Assembly: GCA_964342745.1 (NCBI GenBank)
Contig: CAYFFW010000008.1
Location: forward strand, 1-51,880
Direction of reading: 5' to 3'
Source of the DNA: AEGEAN-183 sp964342745
GTDB lineage: Bacteria; Pseudomonadota; Gammaproteobacteria; Magnimaribacterales; Magnimaribacteraceae
Length of the DNA stretch: 51,880 bases
Program-made: the position numbers and the translations under genes
The notes under the pieces: model-generated
Told to the model about the DNA's origin: nothing
The model's database searches: none
Seen by the model: only the letters and a program-made list of their open reading frames with translations
In this document: piece after piece, positions 7,303 through 16,203 of the stretch
Layout: every line of letters begins with the position of its first letter
Numbering within the stretch: position 1 is the first letter of the stretch

Positions 7303-8238
7303 CTATCTTAGTTCTTTAGGTAATTTAAAGAAAATTCCTTCGTCCTGTCTATCATAACCTCCTTTTAAATCTATCTGGAACTTAGCTGACAATGAATCTA
7401 GTAGCTCTTTAACTAAATGTTCTGGAGCAGAAGCACCAGAAGTTATTCCAACAACCTCTTTTTCCTTAAACCAATCCAATTTTAAGTCCTCATGAGTATC
7501 TATCAAGTAAGACTCAACTCCTGATCTTTCTGCTATTTCTCTAAGTCTATTCGAATTTGAACTGTTTTTAGAACCTATCACCAAAATTAGATCGCACTCT
7601 AGAGCTAATTGCTTTACTGCGTCTTGTCTATTTTGAGTAGCATAACAAATATCATCCTTTCTAGGTCCGAGAATAGATGGAAATCTTTGTTTTAAAATCA
7701 TAATGATCTCTTGAGTATCATCAACTGAGAGGGTTGTTTGTGTGACAAAAGAAACATTTTCTGGATCTCTTATTTTGATTGTCTCTGCTTCTTCTTTAGA
7801 CTGAACTAAGTAAATATTACCTCCATTGGAAGAGTCAAATTGACCCATTGTTCCCTCTACTTCAGGGTGACCCCTATGTCCTATTAAAATGCAGTCTCTT
7901 CCAGCCCTGGAATGAAGGTCAACTTCAGAATGAACTTTACTCACCAGAGGACAGGTTGCATCAAAAATTTTTAGATTGTGTTTTGAAGACTCCTTTTGTA
8001 CGCCTTTTGAAACTCCATGAGCACTATAGATCACTGTAGATCCATCAGGAATCTCATTAATTTCTTCTACGAATATAGCGCCTGACTTTCTTAGCTGGTC
8101 TACCACTGTTTGATTATGAACAACTTCATGTTTTACATATACGGGCGCTCCATTTTGTTCTAGGACCTTATTAACTATTTCAATAGCACGACCTACTCCT
8201 GCACAAAATCCTCTAGGGTTAGCTAATATTATCTTCAT
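7303..8238 (-). CDS. ispH: 4-hydroxy-3-methylbut-2-enyl diphosphate reductase IspH
   Basis: Last step of the MEP isoprenoid pathway, reducing HMBPP to IPP and DMAPP with a [4Fe-4S] cluster. The 311-residue protein keeps the cluster ligands C12 (GFCAG), C96 (DATCPLV) and C198 (DDICYAT), the substrate ligands H41, H74 and H124, and the catalytic E126. The ATG overlaps the lspA stop by 4 bases, the common lspA-ispH arrangement. ispG of the same pathway lies at 33693-34808. Both enzymes depend on the isc system present in the window. Confidence 0.98.
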   Translation of the reverse strand: MKIILANPRGFCAGVGRAIEIVNKVLEQNGAPVYVKHEVVHNQTVVDQLRKSGAIFVEEINEIPDGSTVIYSAHGVSKGVQKESSKHNLKIFDATCPLVSKVHSEVDLHSRAGRDCILIGHRGHPEVEGTMGQFDSSNGGNIYLVQSKEEAETIKIRDPENVSFVTQTTLSVDDTQEIIMILKQRFPSILGPRKDDICYATQNRQDAVKQLALECDLILVIGSKNSSNSNRLREIAERSGVESYLIDTHEDLKLDWFKEKEVVGITSGASAPEHLVKELLDSLSAKFQIDLKGGYDRQDEGIFFKLPKELR

Positions 8239-8711
8239 GTTTTTCTAGTTCTTTCTATAAACAAGAGGTAACCCAGATAGATAGCAATTCCAACAGAGAT
8301 ATAGCTATCAGCTAAATTAAAAACGTAAAAAGAATATTCATTATAAAAAACATGTATGAAATCAACTACATAGCCCAAGAACAGTCTATCAATTAAATTT
8401 CCTAATCCACCAGAAATAATTAATAAGAGAGAAAAGAATTCAAGTTTATGATCTGGGATATTTTTAAATAAGAATGAAATTAAAAATATTAAAATTAACA
8501 GGACAATAAAAACTAACAACCATCTGGAAATAGCACCTCCTTGATCAAAAAAACTAAATGCAATGCCTGGATTATGAATCAAGGTAAAGTTTAGAAAAGA
8601 TAATAAATTTACTGACTCTCCTAAGCTCAAGAAAGAAGAAATCCAGATCTTAGATATTTGGTCAAAACCTACAAAAATAAAGATAAAAAGGGCTGCGAAG
8701 CTCTTATTCAT
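8235..8711 (-). CDS. lspA: Lipoprotein signal peptidase LspA
   Basis: Inner-membrane aspartyl protease that removes signal peptides from prolipoproteins. The 158-residue protein has four hydrophobic segments and the conserved blocks HNPGIAFSF, GGLGNLIDR, VVDFI (catalytic D117) and FNLADS (catalytic D135). It sits between ileS and ispH in the usual ileS-lspA-ispH order and overlaps ispH by 4 bases. Likely clients in this window are BamB, BamC and the lipoprotein oligopeptidase. Confidence 0.97.
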   Translation of the reverse strand: MNKSFAALFIFIFVGFDQISKIWISSFLSLGESVNLLSFLNFTLIHNPGIAFSFFDQGGAISRWLLVFIVLLILIFLISFLFKNIPDHKLEFFSLLLIISGGLGNLIDRLFLGYVVDFIHVFYNEYSFYVFNLADSYISVGIAIYLGYLLFIERTRKT

Positions 8712-8713
8712 AT

Positions 8714-11500
8714 CTAAGCAAAGAGCCTCACCTCTCCATTACCTTCGATGTTTACTAAGCATCTTTCACACAATGTAGGATGTTTTTTTATGGAACCAAC
8801 TTCCTCTCTACTATGCCAACACCTCTCACATTTGCTCTGATCTGTTTTATTAACCTTTACTCTTAAGCCCTCCATCTCAGTTTTCTGACCTTCTTCAGTT
8901 TCTGCCATGACTTTGGCTTCTGAGGTAATAAATATAAACCTCAATTCATCTGAAAATTTTTCTAAAAGGACCTTTAGGTCTTCTGAGCAATATAGTTCTA
9001 TTTCTGCTTCCAAAGCTGAGCCAATAAGACCATCATTTCTTGAGTTCTCTATAATTTTATTAACTTCAGATCTGATTCTAAGAATCTTATCCCAATCATC
9101 TTTAGTAATAGAACCTTCGGAAGAACAAACCCAATCTTCATACCACTCAGATAAGTGAACTGATTCATATTCCTTGTTATATAAGCGCCAAGCCTCTTCA
9201 GCAGTAAAACTCAGTATCGGGGAAATCCATCTAACTAAGGACTCTAAAATTTGAAATAATGTTGTTTGACAGGACTTTCTAGATAAAGAATCTGTTCCAC
9301 AGGTATAAAGCCTGTCTTTGAGAACATCTAAGTAAAACCCTCCTAAATCGTTGGCACAAAAATTGTGGATCTTGCTAAAAGCTGAGTGGAATTGATATTT
9401 TTGATAATCATCAACTAATTCTTGCTGCAATTCCTTTGTCTTAATTTCCATATAACGGTCAATTTCAGTTAATTCATCTTCTTTAAGCCTTAAATTAGAA
9501 TCAAAATCATGAAGATTACCAAGCAAAAATCTAAGTGTATTACGAATTCTTCTGTACATATCAGATACACCCTGAAGTCGATTCTCAGAAATAACCATTT
9601 CATTTCTATAGTCTGTCGAAGCAATCCAAGCTCTTAGTACATCCGCTCCTCTTGAATTCCAGATTTCCTGAGGTGAAATAGTATTTCCTAAGGACTTAGA
9701 CATCTTTTCTCCATCCGCATCGATAACAAAACCATGCGTTAAAACCTCTTTATAGGGTGGAGAGTTATTTATTGCCATACTTGTTAATAGAGACGATTGG
9801 AACCACCCTCTGTGTTGATCAGAACCTTCTAAGTATAAGTCTGCAGGAAACTGCAATTTAGAATCATTCAATACACAAGCATGAGTAACTCCTGAGTCAA
9901 ACCAAACATCTAGAATATCGGTTATTTTTTGATAATTTTTTGAATCTTTAACCAGATCTTCAATCTTTACTTCGTACCAGTACTCTAGTCCTTGTTTCTC
10001 AATATTATTTGCGATCTTAACAATTAATTGTTCTGTTTCAGGATGAAGTTCCCTTGTTTCTTTATGAACTAGAAGGGGAATTGGAACACCCCATGATCTT
10101 TGTCTAGATATACACCAGTCAGGTCTATCCAACATACTAGCCATCCTGGTTTCACCCCAAGACGGCTCCCAATTAACTTTCGAAATAGCTTCCTTAGATT
10201 TATCAAGTAGAGAGCCTTCATTCATGCCAATAAACCATTGCGGTGTTGCTCTAAACATTAAGGGAGTCTTGTGCCTCCAGCAATGAGGGTAACTATGTTC
10301 GTAATCTGAATAACCAAAAAGAGTTCCTTCTTGATTTAATACTTCTTTTATTTTGTCATTTGCTTTAAATGCAAACAATCCCCCAACATGTTCTTCAGTG
10401 GAGTTAAAAGTGCCATTGTCCTGAACAGGACTTAGGACTTCAAGGCCGTATTCGTTAGCAACAATGTAATCCTCTAATCCATGACCTGGAGAGGTATGAA
10501 CAATACCTGTACCAACTTCGGTTGTAACATGATCACCTAATACAAATTTAGAGGGCCTATTTAGATAAGGATGCTTAGCTTCTATTCCTTCTAATTCTGA
10601 TCCTTTACATTTTCCTAATATTTCGAAATGTTTTACTTCAATACGTTCCATAGTCATTTCTACAAGGTCCTTGCCAATTAAAAGACCGAAATCTTTAGAG
10701 TCTTTCTTTACTGAAACTAAACAGTAATCAAATTCACCATTAACAGTAAGAGCAACATTTCCAGGAACTGTCCAGGGGGTAGTTGTCCAGCTAGCAGCAT
10801 AAACTGGGAACTCTATAGGTTCTTTAAAAAGGGCTTTTATTACCTTATTATCTATTGGAAAACCGAAATCTATAGAAGGAGAAACTTTATCTTTGTACTC
10901 AACTTCTGCTTCTGCAAGAGCTGAACTGCAGTCAACACACCAGTGAACAGGTTTATCCCCTCTTTTTACATACCCTTGAGAAATTATTTTACCTAAGGAT
11001 CTTACAATTCCTGCTTCAAATTCATTATCCATAGTTAGATAGGGATTGTCCCAATCCCCTATCACACCCAATCTCTTGAATTCCTCTTTTTGTATTTCTA
11101 TTTGCCGTTTTGCATATTCCCTGCAGGCTGTCCTAAATTCTTGAGCACTTATCTTGTCACCAGCTTTACCTTTCTTTTTTTCAACATTAAGTTCAATGGG
11201 GAGGCCATGGCAATCCCACCCAGGAGTGTAAGGAGAAAATTTGCCACTTAAAGATTGAGACTTAACTACTATATCTTTTAAGGTCTTATTAACGGCATGG
11301 CCAATATGAATAGCTCCGTTAGCATAAGGGGGTCCATCATGAAGAATAAACTTCTCTTTACCTTTTCCCTTTTCTTCTAATTTTTTGTATAAATCTATTT
11401 CTTCCCAATACTTCAATAACCCTGGTTCTTTATTAGGAAGGTTTGCCTTCATAGCAAAGCTTGTTTCGGGTAGATTGAGAGTTTCTTTATAGTCTTTCAT
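8714..11500 (-). CDS. ileS: Isoleucyl-tRNA synthetase
   Basis: Class I aminoacyl-tRNA synthetase charging tRNA-Ile, with CP1 editing domain. The 928-residue protein is full length. It has the HIGH motif at residues 65-68 (AIHIGHA), the editing-domain segment (TTTPWTVPGN), the KMSKS motif near residue 600 and a C-terminal zinc knuckle with two Cys pairs (CERCWHSRE and CERCL). Downstream of ribF by 17 bases. No T-box leader is present, as expected for a proteobacterium. Confidence 0.99.
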   Translation of the reverse strand: MKDYKETLNLPETSFAMKANLPNKEPGLLKYWEEIDLYKKLEEKGKGKEKFILHDGPPYANGAIHIGHAVNKTLKDIVVKSQSLSGKFSPYTPGWDCHGLPIELNVEKKKGKAGDKISAQEFRTACREYAKRQIEIQKEEFKRLGVIGDWDNPYLTMDNEFEAGIVRSLGKIISQGYVKRGDKPVHWCVDCSSALAEAEVEYKDKVSPSIDFGFPIDNKVIKALFKEPIEFPVYAASWTTTPWTVPGNVALTVNGEFDYCLVSVKKDSKDFGLLIGKDLVEMTMERIEVKHFEILGKCKGSELEGIEAKHPYLNRPSKFVLGDHVTTEVGTGIVHTSPGHGLEDYIVANEYGLEVLSPVQDNGTFNSTEEHVGGLFAFKANDKIKEVLNQEGTLFGYSDYEHSYPHCWRHKTPLMFRATPQWFIGMNEGSLLDKSKEAISKVNWEPSWGETRMASMLDRPDWCISRQRSWGVPIPLLVHKETRELHPETEQLIVKIANNIEKQGLEYWYEVKIEDLVKDSKNYQKITDILDVWFDSGVTHACVLNDSKLQFPADLYLEGSDQHRGWFQSSLLTSMAINNSPPYKEVLTHGFVIDADGEKMSKSLGNTISPQEIWNSRGADVLRAWIASTDYRNEMVISENRLQGVSDMYRRIRNTLRFLLGNLHDFDSNLRLKEDELTEIDRYMEIKTKELQQELVDDYQKYQFHSAFSKIHNFCANDLGGFYLDVLKDRLYTCGTDSLSRKSCQTTLFQILESLVRWISPILSFTAEEAWRLYNKEYESVHLSEWYEDWVCSSEGSITKDDWDKILRIRSEVNKIIENSRNDGLIGSALEAEIELYCSEDLKVLLEKFSDELRFIFITSEAKVMAETEEGQKTEMEGLRVKVNKTDQSKCERCWHSREEVGSIKKHPTLCERCLVNIEGNGEVRLFA

Positions 11501-11517
11501 AATAAATTTTGGGCACT

Positions 11518-12465
11518 TTATACGAAATAGCTCTTTGCTGTAGAAATATCTTTGAATATTTGTTCTTTTAAAGCATCTAAATTCTTAAATTTCTTTTCAT
11601 CTCTAACTTTCTCCAAAAATCTTACAGTTAGCCTTTTACCATAGATATTATCTGAGAAATCTAGCAAATGAACTTCTAGAACAGGTGACTCTCCTCCAAC
11701 TGTTGGCCTAATCCCCATATTTGCTATCCCTTTTAATTGTTTGTCACCAAGTAATACCTCAACAATATAAACGCCAGAAATAGGTAATTTATTTTTAGGA
11801 AGCCACAGATTTGCGGTAGGAACACCCAATTGAGAACCCAATTGATTCCCATAAACCACTTTTCCTGAATAAGTGAAAGGCCTTCCCAACAACTTCTCTG
11901 CTGTGTGAAAGTCATTTTTTGTTAACGCTTCCCTGATTCTTGTACTACTGACCCTTGCACCTTCTATTTGGAAAGTTTTTGTACTAGATACTTGGATGGA
12001 GTTTTTAACTCCCCAGCTTTGAAGTAATTTGAAATCCCCCTCTCTGTTAGCTCCAAATCTAAAGTCGTCCCCAATTATGAGTTTTTTAATATTCAATCTT
12101 AATAATATTTTTTCTAAAAAATCTTCTGGAGTCATAGATCTCAATTGACTATTAAATTTAAGAAAAAAGGAGAAATCTACTTTTAACTCCTTCATTTTCC
12201 TTACTTTTTCTTGCCAAGGAAAAATACGGGGAGGTTTAGCAGCTTCTACACCAGAGGCCTCAGCAAAAAATTCTTGAGCATGAGGCTCTGTAAATATAAC
12301 CAGTTTCTTTAGATCATTTAATTCAGCCTCTTTTTGCATAGCCTTCAAAATTTGTTGATGGCCAAGATGAAGGCCATCAAAATTTCCAATAGTAGCAATT
12401 GTTGAAATTACTGAAAATTTATCCCTGAAAAGCTCAATATTGTTAATTCCTCTTATCAAATACAT
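11518..12465 (-). CDS. ribF: Bifunctional riboflavin kinase/FAD synthetase RibF
   Basis: Phosphorylates riboflavin to FMN and adenylates FMN to FAD. The 315-residue protein has the N-terminal adenylyltransferase domain with TIGNFDGLHLGHQQIL (residues about 26-41) and VSSTRIREAL, and the C-terminal flavokinase domain with GVPTANLWLP and GVYIVEVLLG. It lies between murJ (2-base gap) and ileS, the common gammaproteobacterial order. Its products serve the flavoproteins of the window (SdhA, Lpd and the KorC-like subunit). Confidence 0.97.
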   Translation of the reverse strand: MYLIRGINNIELFRDKFSVISTIATIGNFDGLHLGHQQILKAMQKEAELNDLKKLVIFTEPHAQEFFAEASGVEAAKPPRIFPWQEKVRKMKELKVDFSFFLKFNSQLRSMTPEDFLEKILLRLNIKKLIIGDDFRFGANREGDFKLLQSWGVKNSIQVSSTKTFQIEGARVSSTRIREALTKNDFHTAEKLLGRPFTYSGKVVYGNQLGSQLGVPTANLWLPKNKLPISGVYIVEVLLGDKQLKGIANMGIRPTVGGESPVLEVHLLDFSDNIYGKRLTVRFLEKVRDEKKFKNLDALKEQIFKDISTAKSYFV

Positions 12466-12467
12466 AT

Positions 12468-14048
12468 TTACCCTTTCAAGTGAATTAATCTAAGACCTAA
12501 TATCCATAAAATAGAAACATAGGAAAATAGCCCACTTAATGTAATAAACAATAACCTAATAAAACGATCAATTTCTCCTATTTCCCTCCAAATTAGCATT
12601 TCTAAGTTCATAAAATTAACTACTATCACCATAAAAATACAAGCAAGTATTATTCTTCCTAAAAATAAAACCCATCCTTTCTGTAATTTATAAATCTTAT
12701 TTCTTAATAAGATAAACAATAGTAACGAAATACTAAAATATGCAGCAATTGAACTTGCCATTGCTAAACCTATGTGATTGAGACCAAGATAGAAAGCAAG
12801 TAACCATGCTAAGAAAGCATTTAGGACCATCGAAGCTAAAGCAACCTTTAGAGGGGTTTTTGGATTTTGCCTAGCAAAAAAAGCCGGTGTCAGTACTTTA
12901 ATTAACATAAAACCAATAAGGCCCATTGCTAAAACAATTAAACTGTACGAAGCTTGCTTAGTGTCAGAAGCTAGAAATTCTCCTCTTTCGAATAAAGTAA
13001 GGATAATAGGTTCAGATAAGATAACTAAACCTATGATAGAAGGAATTCCAATTAATAAAACCAATCTTATTGACCAGTCCAAAGTCTTTGAAAATCCACT
13101 TTTATCTTCTGTTTGATGCAAAGAAGATAGCCTGGGTAATATTACAGTAGCTATTGCGATGGCAAAAATACCTAAAGGCAATTGCATTAATCTATCGGAT
13201 ACATATAACCAAGTGGGGCTTCCTGTTGGTAGAAAGGAAGCTAGTATAGTATCAACAAGCATATTCAGTTGACTTACCCCTCCTGCAATAATTCCCGGGA
13301 TCATTAAATAAAGTACTTTCTTAACTCCTGGATGATTTAGATTAAAAGAGAATGAAGGAAATAATCTTAATTTTAGAAGTGGGTAAAATTGAATAATGAG
13401 TTGGATGCAACCTGCAACAAACATTCCCCAAGCTATGGCATAAATCGGTATTTCGTATTGAGGAGCTATCCAGATTCCTGTGCAAACTAGTGTTAAATTA
13501 TAAAAAACAGGTGTAAGGGCTGGAATGGAAAACTTCCCAAAAGTATTCATAATGGAACCAGAGAAAGCTACTAAAGAAACAAAAAGTAAGTAAGGAAAAG
13601 TAATTCTTAATATATCTGTAGCTAATTCATTCTTAATAGGTTCTGAATAAAATCCAGGAGCAAAAATAAAAACAAAGATTGGTGTGAATAAGAGAACAAC
13701 AAGTGTAAGAAGCATTAATGCAGAGGAAAGAACTCCAAAAATATTATTTATTAAAACTTTTACCTCATTTTCATTAGAATTTTCTCTGTATTCTGAAAGA
13801 ACTGGAACAAAAGCCTGATTGAATGCTCCCTCTGCAAATATTCTTCTAAAAACATTAGGTATCTTAGTGATTACAACATAGGCATCCAGAGCCACTCCTG
13901 CACCCAATAGAGATGTAAAAACCATATCTCTAACTAAGCCTAGAATTCTGGAGACAAATGTCCAGAAGCTGACTATGCTAGAACTAGCTAGTAATTTGAT
14001 AGGGTTTTGTTTCTTTTGCTTATCTTGCTTATCTGAATTCAGCTTCAA
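12468..14048 (-). CDS. murJ: Lipid II flippase MurJ
   Basis: Inner-membrane MOP-superfamily protein that moves lipid II across the membrane for peptidoglycan synthesis. The 526-residue protein has about 14 hydrophobic helices and the MurJ N-terminus (SRILGLVRDMVF), then AFVPVLSEY. The start is TTG at 14046-14048, overlapping the msrB stop in a TTGA arrangement; the ribosome binding site is poorly placed, so a slightly different start cannot be excluded. It sits in the run desaturase-msrB-murJ-ribF. Confidence 0.95.
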   Translation of the reverse strand: MKLNSDKQDKQKKQNPIKLLASSSIVSFWTFVSRILGLVRDMVFTSLLGAGVALDAYVVITKIPNVFRRIFAEGAFNQAFVPVLSEYRENSNENEVKVLINNIFGVLSSALMLLTLVVLLFTPIFVFIFAPGFYSEPIKNELATDILRITFPYLLFVSLVAFSGSIMNTFGKFSIPALTPVFYNLTLVCTGIWIAPQYEIPIYAIAWGMFVAGCIQLIIQFYPLLKLRLFPSFSFNLNHPGVKKVLYLMIPGIIAGGVSQLNMLVDTILASFLPTGSPTWLYVSDRLMQLPLGIFAIAIATVILPRLSSLHQTEDKSGFSKTLDWSIRLVLLIGIPSIIGLVILSEPIILTLFERGEFLASDTKQASYSLIVLAMGLIGFMLIKVLTPAFFARQNPKTPLKVALASMVLNAFLAWLLAFYLGLNHIGLAMASSIAAYFSISLLLFILLRNKIYKLQKGWVLFLGRIILACIFMVIVVNFMNLEMLIWREIGEIDRFIRLLFITLSGLFSYVSILWILGLRLIHLKG

Positions 14049-14437
14049 TCCTCTTTTACATTTTTAGGTTCTAAATCTAGAGAGACAGAGTTAATGCAAT
14101 ATCTAAGGCCTGTAGGTTGAGGGCCATCAGGAAATACATGTCCTAAATGAGCTTTACATTCTTGACAATGGACTTCGATTCTTCTCATTCCCACAGAAAG
14201 ATCTTCCTGCTCCTCAACACTTTTTTCTGAGGCTGGTTCCCAGAAACTTGGCCACCCAGTTCCTGAATCGAATTTAGAAGAAGAACTAAACAATTCAGCT
14301 CCACAACAAATACAATTATAGGATCCTTCTATTTTTGTATCATTATACTTGCCACTAAATGCAGGTTCAGTTCCTTGCTCTTGAGTTACATAATGCTGTT
14401 CTGGAGTTAGATCTTTTTTTTCTTTTTCATCATTCAT
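14045..14437 (-). CDS. msrB: Peptide methionine (R)-S-oxide reductase MsrB
   Basis: Repairs methionine-R-sulfoxide in proteins. The 130-residue protein shows the zinc Cys pairs C42/C45 (CICC) and C91/C94 (CQEC), GTGWPSFW, the HLGHVFPDGP block and catalytic C114 in RYCINS. No signal peptide, so cytoplasmic. It sits between the desaturase (5-base gap) and murJ (4-base overlap). Confidence 0.96.
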   Translation of the reverse strand: MNDEKEKKDLTPEQHYVTQEQGTEPAFSGKYNDTKIEGSYNCICCGAELFSSSSKFDSGTGWPSFWEPASEKSVEEQEDLSVGMRRIEVHCQECKAHLGHVFPDGPQPTGLRYCINSVSLDLEPKNVKED

Positions 14438-14442
14438 AAGAA

Positions 14443-15366
14443 TTATCCTGAGGTAGCTTTTTTAAGAACAGAAAAGTAAGAGTTCTCAATACATAAACTT
14501 TCCTTGAAAGAAGCCTTATTTAACAATTCATGGGCTTTCGGCAGATTATACCAAGGGCAGTTAGTGAACAGATGATGCTCTAGATGGAAATTTACTCTAT
14601 GAGGAACCATTAAATACCTGATAAGCAAAGAAGCCTTTGTTGTTCTAGTATTGTTAAGGTTAGTTTCTCCAGGTGTAACAGAATGCTCAGCTATATTTCT
14701 TATCCTAACTATTAGACTGTAGTAAGTAAAAGCTGGAATCCACCAAAGTAGAAAGTAGAGAGACCAATGAGAAAGGTAAGAGATGATAATAAGAAGAATT
14801 ATATTTGTTATTAGAAATCCACTTATCTTATCCAGAATTTTTTTTATCTTACCGATTAAACTTTTATCCTGACTAGAAAAGATCGATTTAAGAGCTATAG
14901 AATATCTTTTAAGGCCTGTTCGCCCTGTTAAGTCCCTAAAAACTTTCCTACGAAAGCTTGCTTTTGTAATGGGAAAAGGGGCACTTAAACTAATATCAGG
15001 GTCATTATCGGTTTCTGTAAACCTATGATGCGCAAGGTGATAAGGTCTATAAGGTCTGTTATCAGAGAAAATTGGAAAAGCACAAAACCACTGAGCAGCA
15101 AAGTCATTTAATTTATCATTAGAGAACAATAAATTGTGAGCTGCATCATGAGCAAGAACAGATAAAGCAAATTGACGACTTCCTATTACAATTACAGCTA
15201 ACAGGAAAGTCAAAAGATTTGGAAAATAATAAAATAGTAGAACAGCAAAAAGAATCTGCGCCCAATTAAAAGGTATAGAAATGAAGTTAATCCAATCTCT
15301 TTTTTTCCTTATTTCTTTAAGCTCTTCTTTTGAAAGAAGGTCAGACGGCCTGTAATCTTTACCCAT
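14443..15366 (-). CDS. Membrane fatty acid desaturase family protein
   Basis: A 307-residue integral membrane di-iron protein of the fatty acid desaturase superfamily. It has the three histidine boxes: HDAAH (73-77), H110 with HH (113-114), and HLEHH (261-265), plus an extra His at 228. There are about four to five membrane helices. The substrate cannot be set from sequence: acyl lipids are most likely, but carotenoid or other hydrocarbon hydroxylation/ketolation occurs in related families. The ATG at 15366 follows AGGAG, and a perfect -10 hexamer lies just upstream. It probably heads the run leading through msrB, murJ and ileS. Confidence 0.85.
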   Translation of the reverse strand: MGKDYRPSDLLSKEELKEIRKKRDWINFISIPFNWAQILFAVLLFYYFPNLLTFLLAVIVIGSRQFALSVLAHDAAHNLLFSNDKLNDFAAQWFCAFPIFSDNRPYRPYHLAHHRFTETDNDPDISLSAPFPITKASFRRKVFRDLTGRTGLKRYSIALKSIFSSQDKSLIGKIKKILDKISGFLITNIILLIIISYLSHWSLYFLLWWIPAFTYYSLIVRIRNIAEHSVTPGETNLNNTRTTKASLLIRYLMVPHRVNFHLEHHLFTNCPWYNLPKAHELLNKASFKESLCIENSYFSVLKKATSG

Positions 15367-15387
15367 TAACCTTTACTCCTAAGCAGA

Positions 15388-15393
15388 ATTATA
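15388..15393 (-). promoter_or_regulatory. Candidate -10 element upstream of the desaturase gene
   Basis: A perfect TATAAT on the minus strand lies 21 bases before the ATG at 15366, with a TTAGGAG ribosome binding site between. No good -35 match was found at 16-18 bases, so the promoter may be activator-dependent or the match may be chance. Confidence 0.35.
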
Positions 15394-15429
15394 TCTAAGG
15401 ATACAAAAAAGGCCTATTTACAAAAAAAA

Positions 15430-16152
15430 TTACTGCTTCTTTGATGGAAAAACTAAACTTTTTAACCAGCTAAAGAAATAATTGCTTTTTAGATCCACCT
15501 TGTCTAGGTAGTCGTAAAGTTCCTCTAAAGCTAAAGGGTCTTTAAAGAGATCTTCTCTAGTTATAAATTTCTCGTTTGGATCAAGGTCTTTAATTATGCG
15601 TGCAGGATTGCCTCCTACTACAACATTGTCAGGAACATCTTTAACTACTATAGCTCCAGCTCCAACAATTGAATTTTCTCCAATTGTTACCCCCTTACCA
15701 ACCACAGCCCTATCACCAATCCAAACATTATCTTTAAGTTCTACTTTTTTAGTAGCCCCTACTGGTTCCGCCCTTTTATAAATACCATGCCAGTCCGCGT
15801 CAGAGACATAGGAGCCATTCGCAAACATACAACCTTTGCCAATTTTAATTTCTGTAGCGGCAGCAATTCTTACTCCGGGAGTGAAAAGACAATAATCATC
15901 AGCATAAATCTTTCCATCGAATTCCCCTAGATTCCAAGTGGTTAATCTAATATTGCTATCAGAGGTAGCCACAAAAGTAGCACTTCTACCAACGTTAATT
16001 CCCGTTCCAAAAATATCTACGTACTTGGCTCCCATAAAGGTAGGTCTTTCTCCCAGGGTCTCAAACTGAGGAGCCAAGTGGTGATTAACATAAAGATTTA
16101 CAAATCTTGAAACTAACTTTTTTAGCCAATAAGGTCGGTTATCTTTTCTAAT
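15430..16152 (-). CDS. Hexapeptide-repeat acyltransferase, apparent ATT start
   Basis: A left-handed beta-helix acyltransferase (LbH family, related to maltose/galactoside acetyltransferases) with repeats such as IGKGCM, VWIGDRAVV, VTIGENSIV and VGGNPARII, and the catalytic-type His in DADWHGIY. The acceptor is unknown. The first ATG/GTG/TTG in frame is a TTG at 16077, but the frame stays open upstream and encodes plausible protein (RPYWLKKLVSRFVNLYV, leading into HHLAPQFETLGERP). There is no ATG, GTG or TTG in this extension. A TGAGG sequence lies just before the codons ATC (16155) and ATT (16152), so the gene appears to start at one of these, giving about 240 residues. Divergent from the MATE gene. 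Confidence 0.8.
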   Translation of the reverse strand: MRKDNRPYWLKKLVSRFVNLYVNHHLAPQFETLGERPTFMGAKYVDIFGTGINVGRSATFVATSDSNIRLTTWNLGEFDGKIYADDYCLFTPGVRIAAATEIKIGKGCMFANGSYVSDADWHGIYKRAEPVGATKKVELKDNVWIGDRAVVGKGVTIGENSIVGAGAIVVKDVPDNVVVGGNPARIIKDLDPNEKFITREDLFKDPLALEELYDYLDKVDLKSNYFFSWLKSLVFPSKKQ

Positions 16153-16203
16153 GATTTTTCCTCAATGTACTATTCAAGCTACATGATAAGATAGCGCCCC
16201 TTT

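Noticed and set aside
11501..11517. T-box leader before ileS
   Set aside because: The gap to ribF is only 17 bases and T-boxes are not expected in this group.
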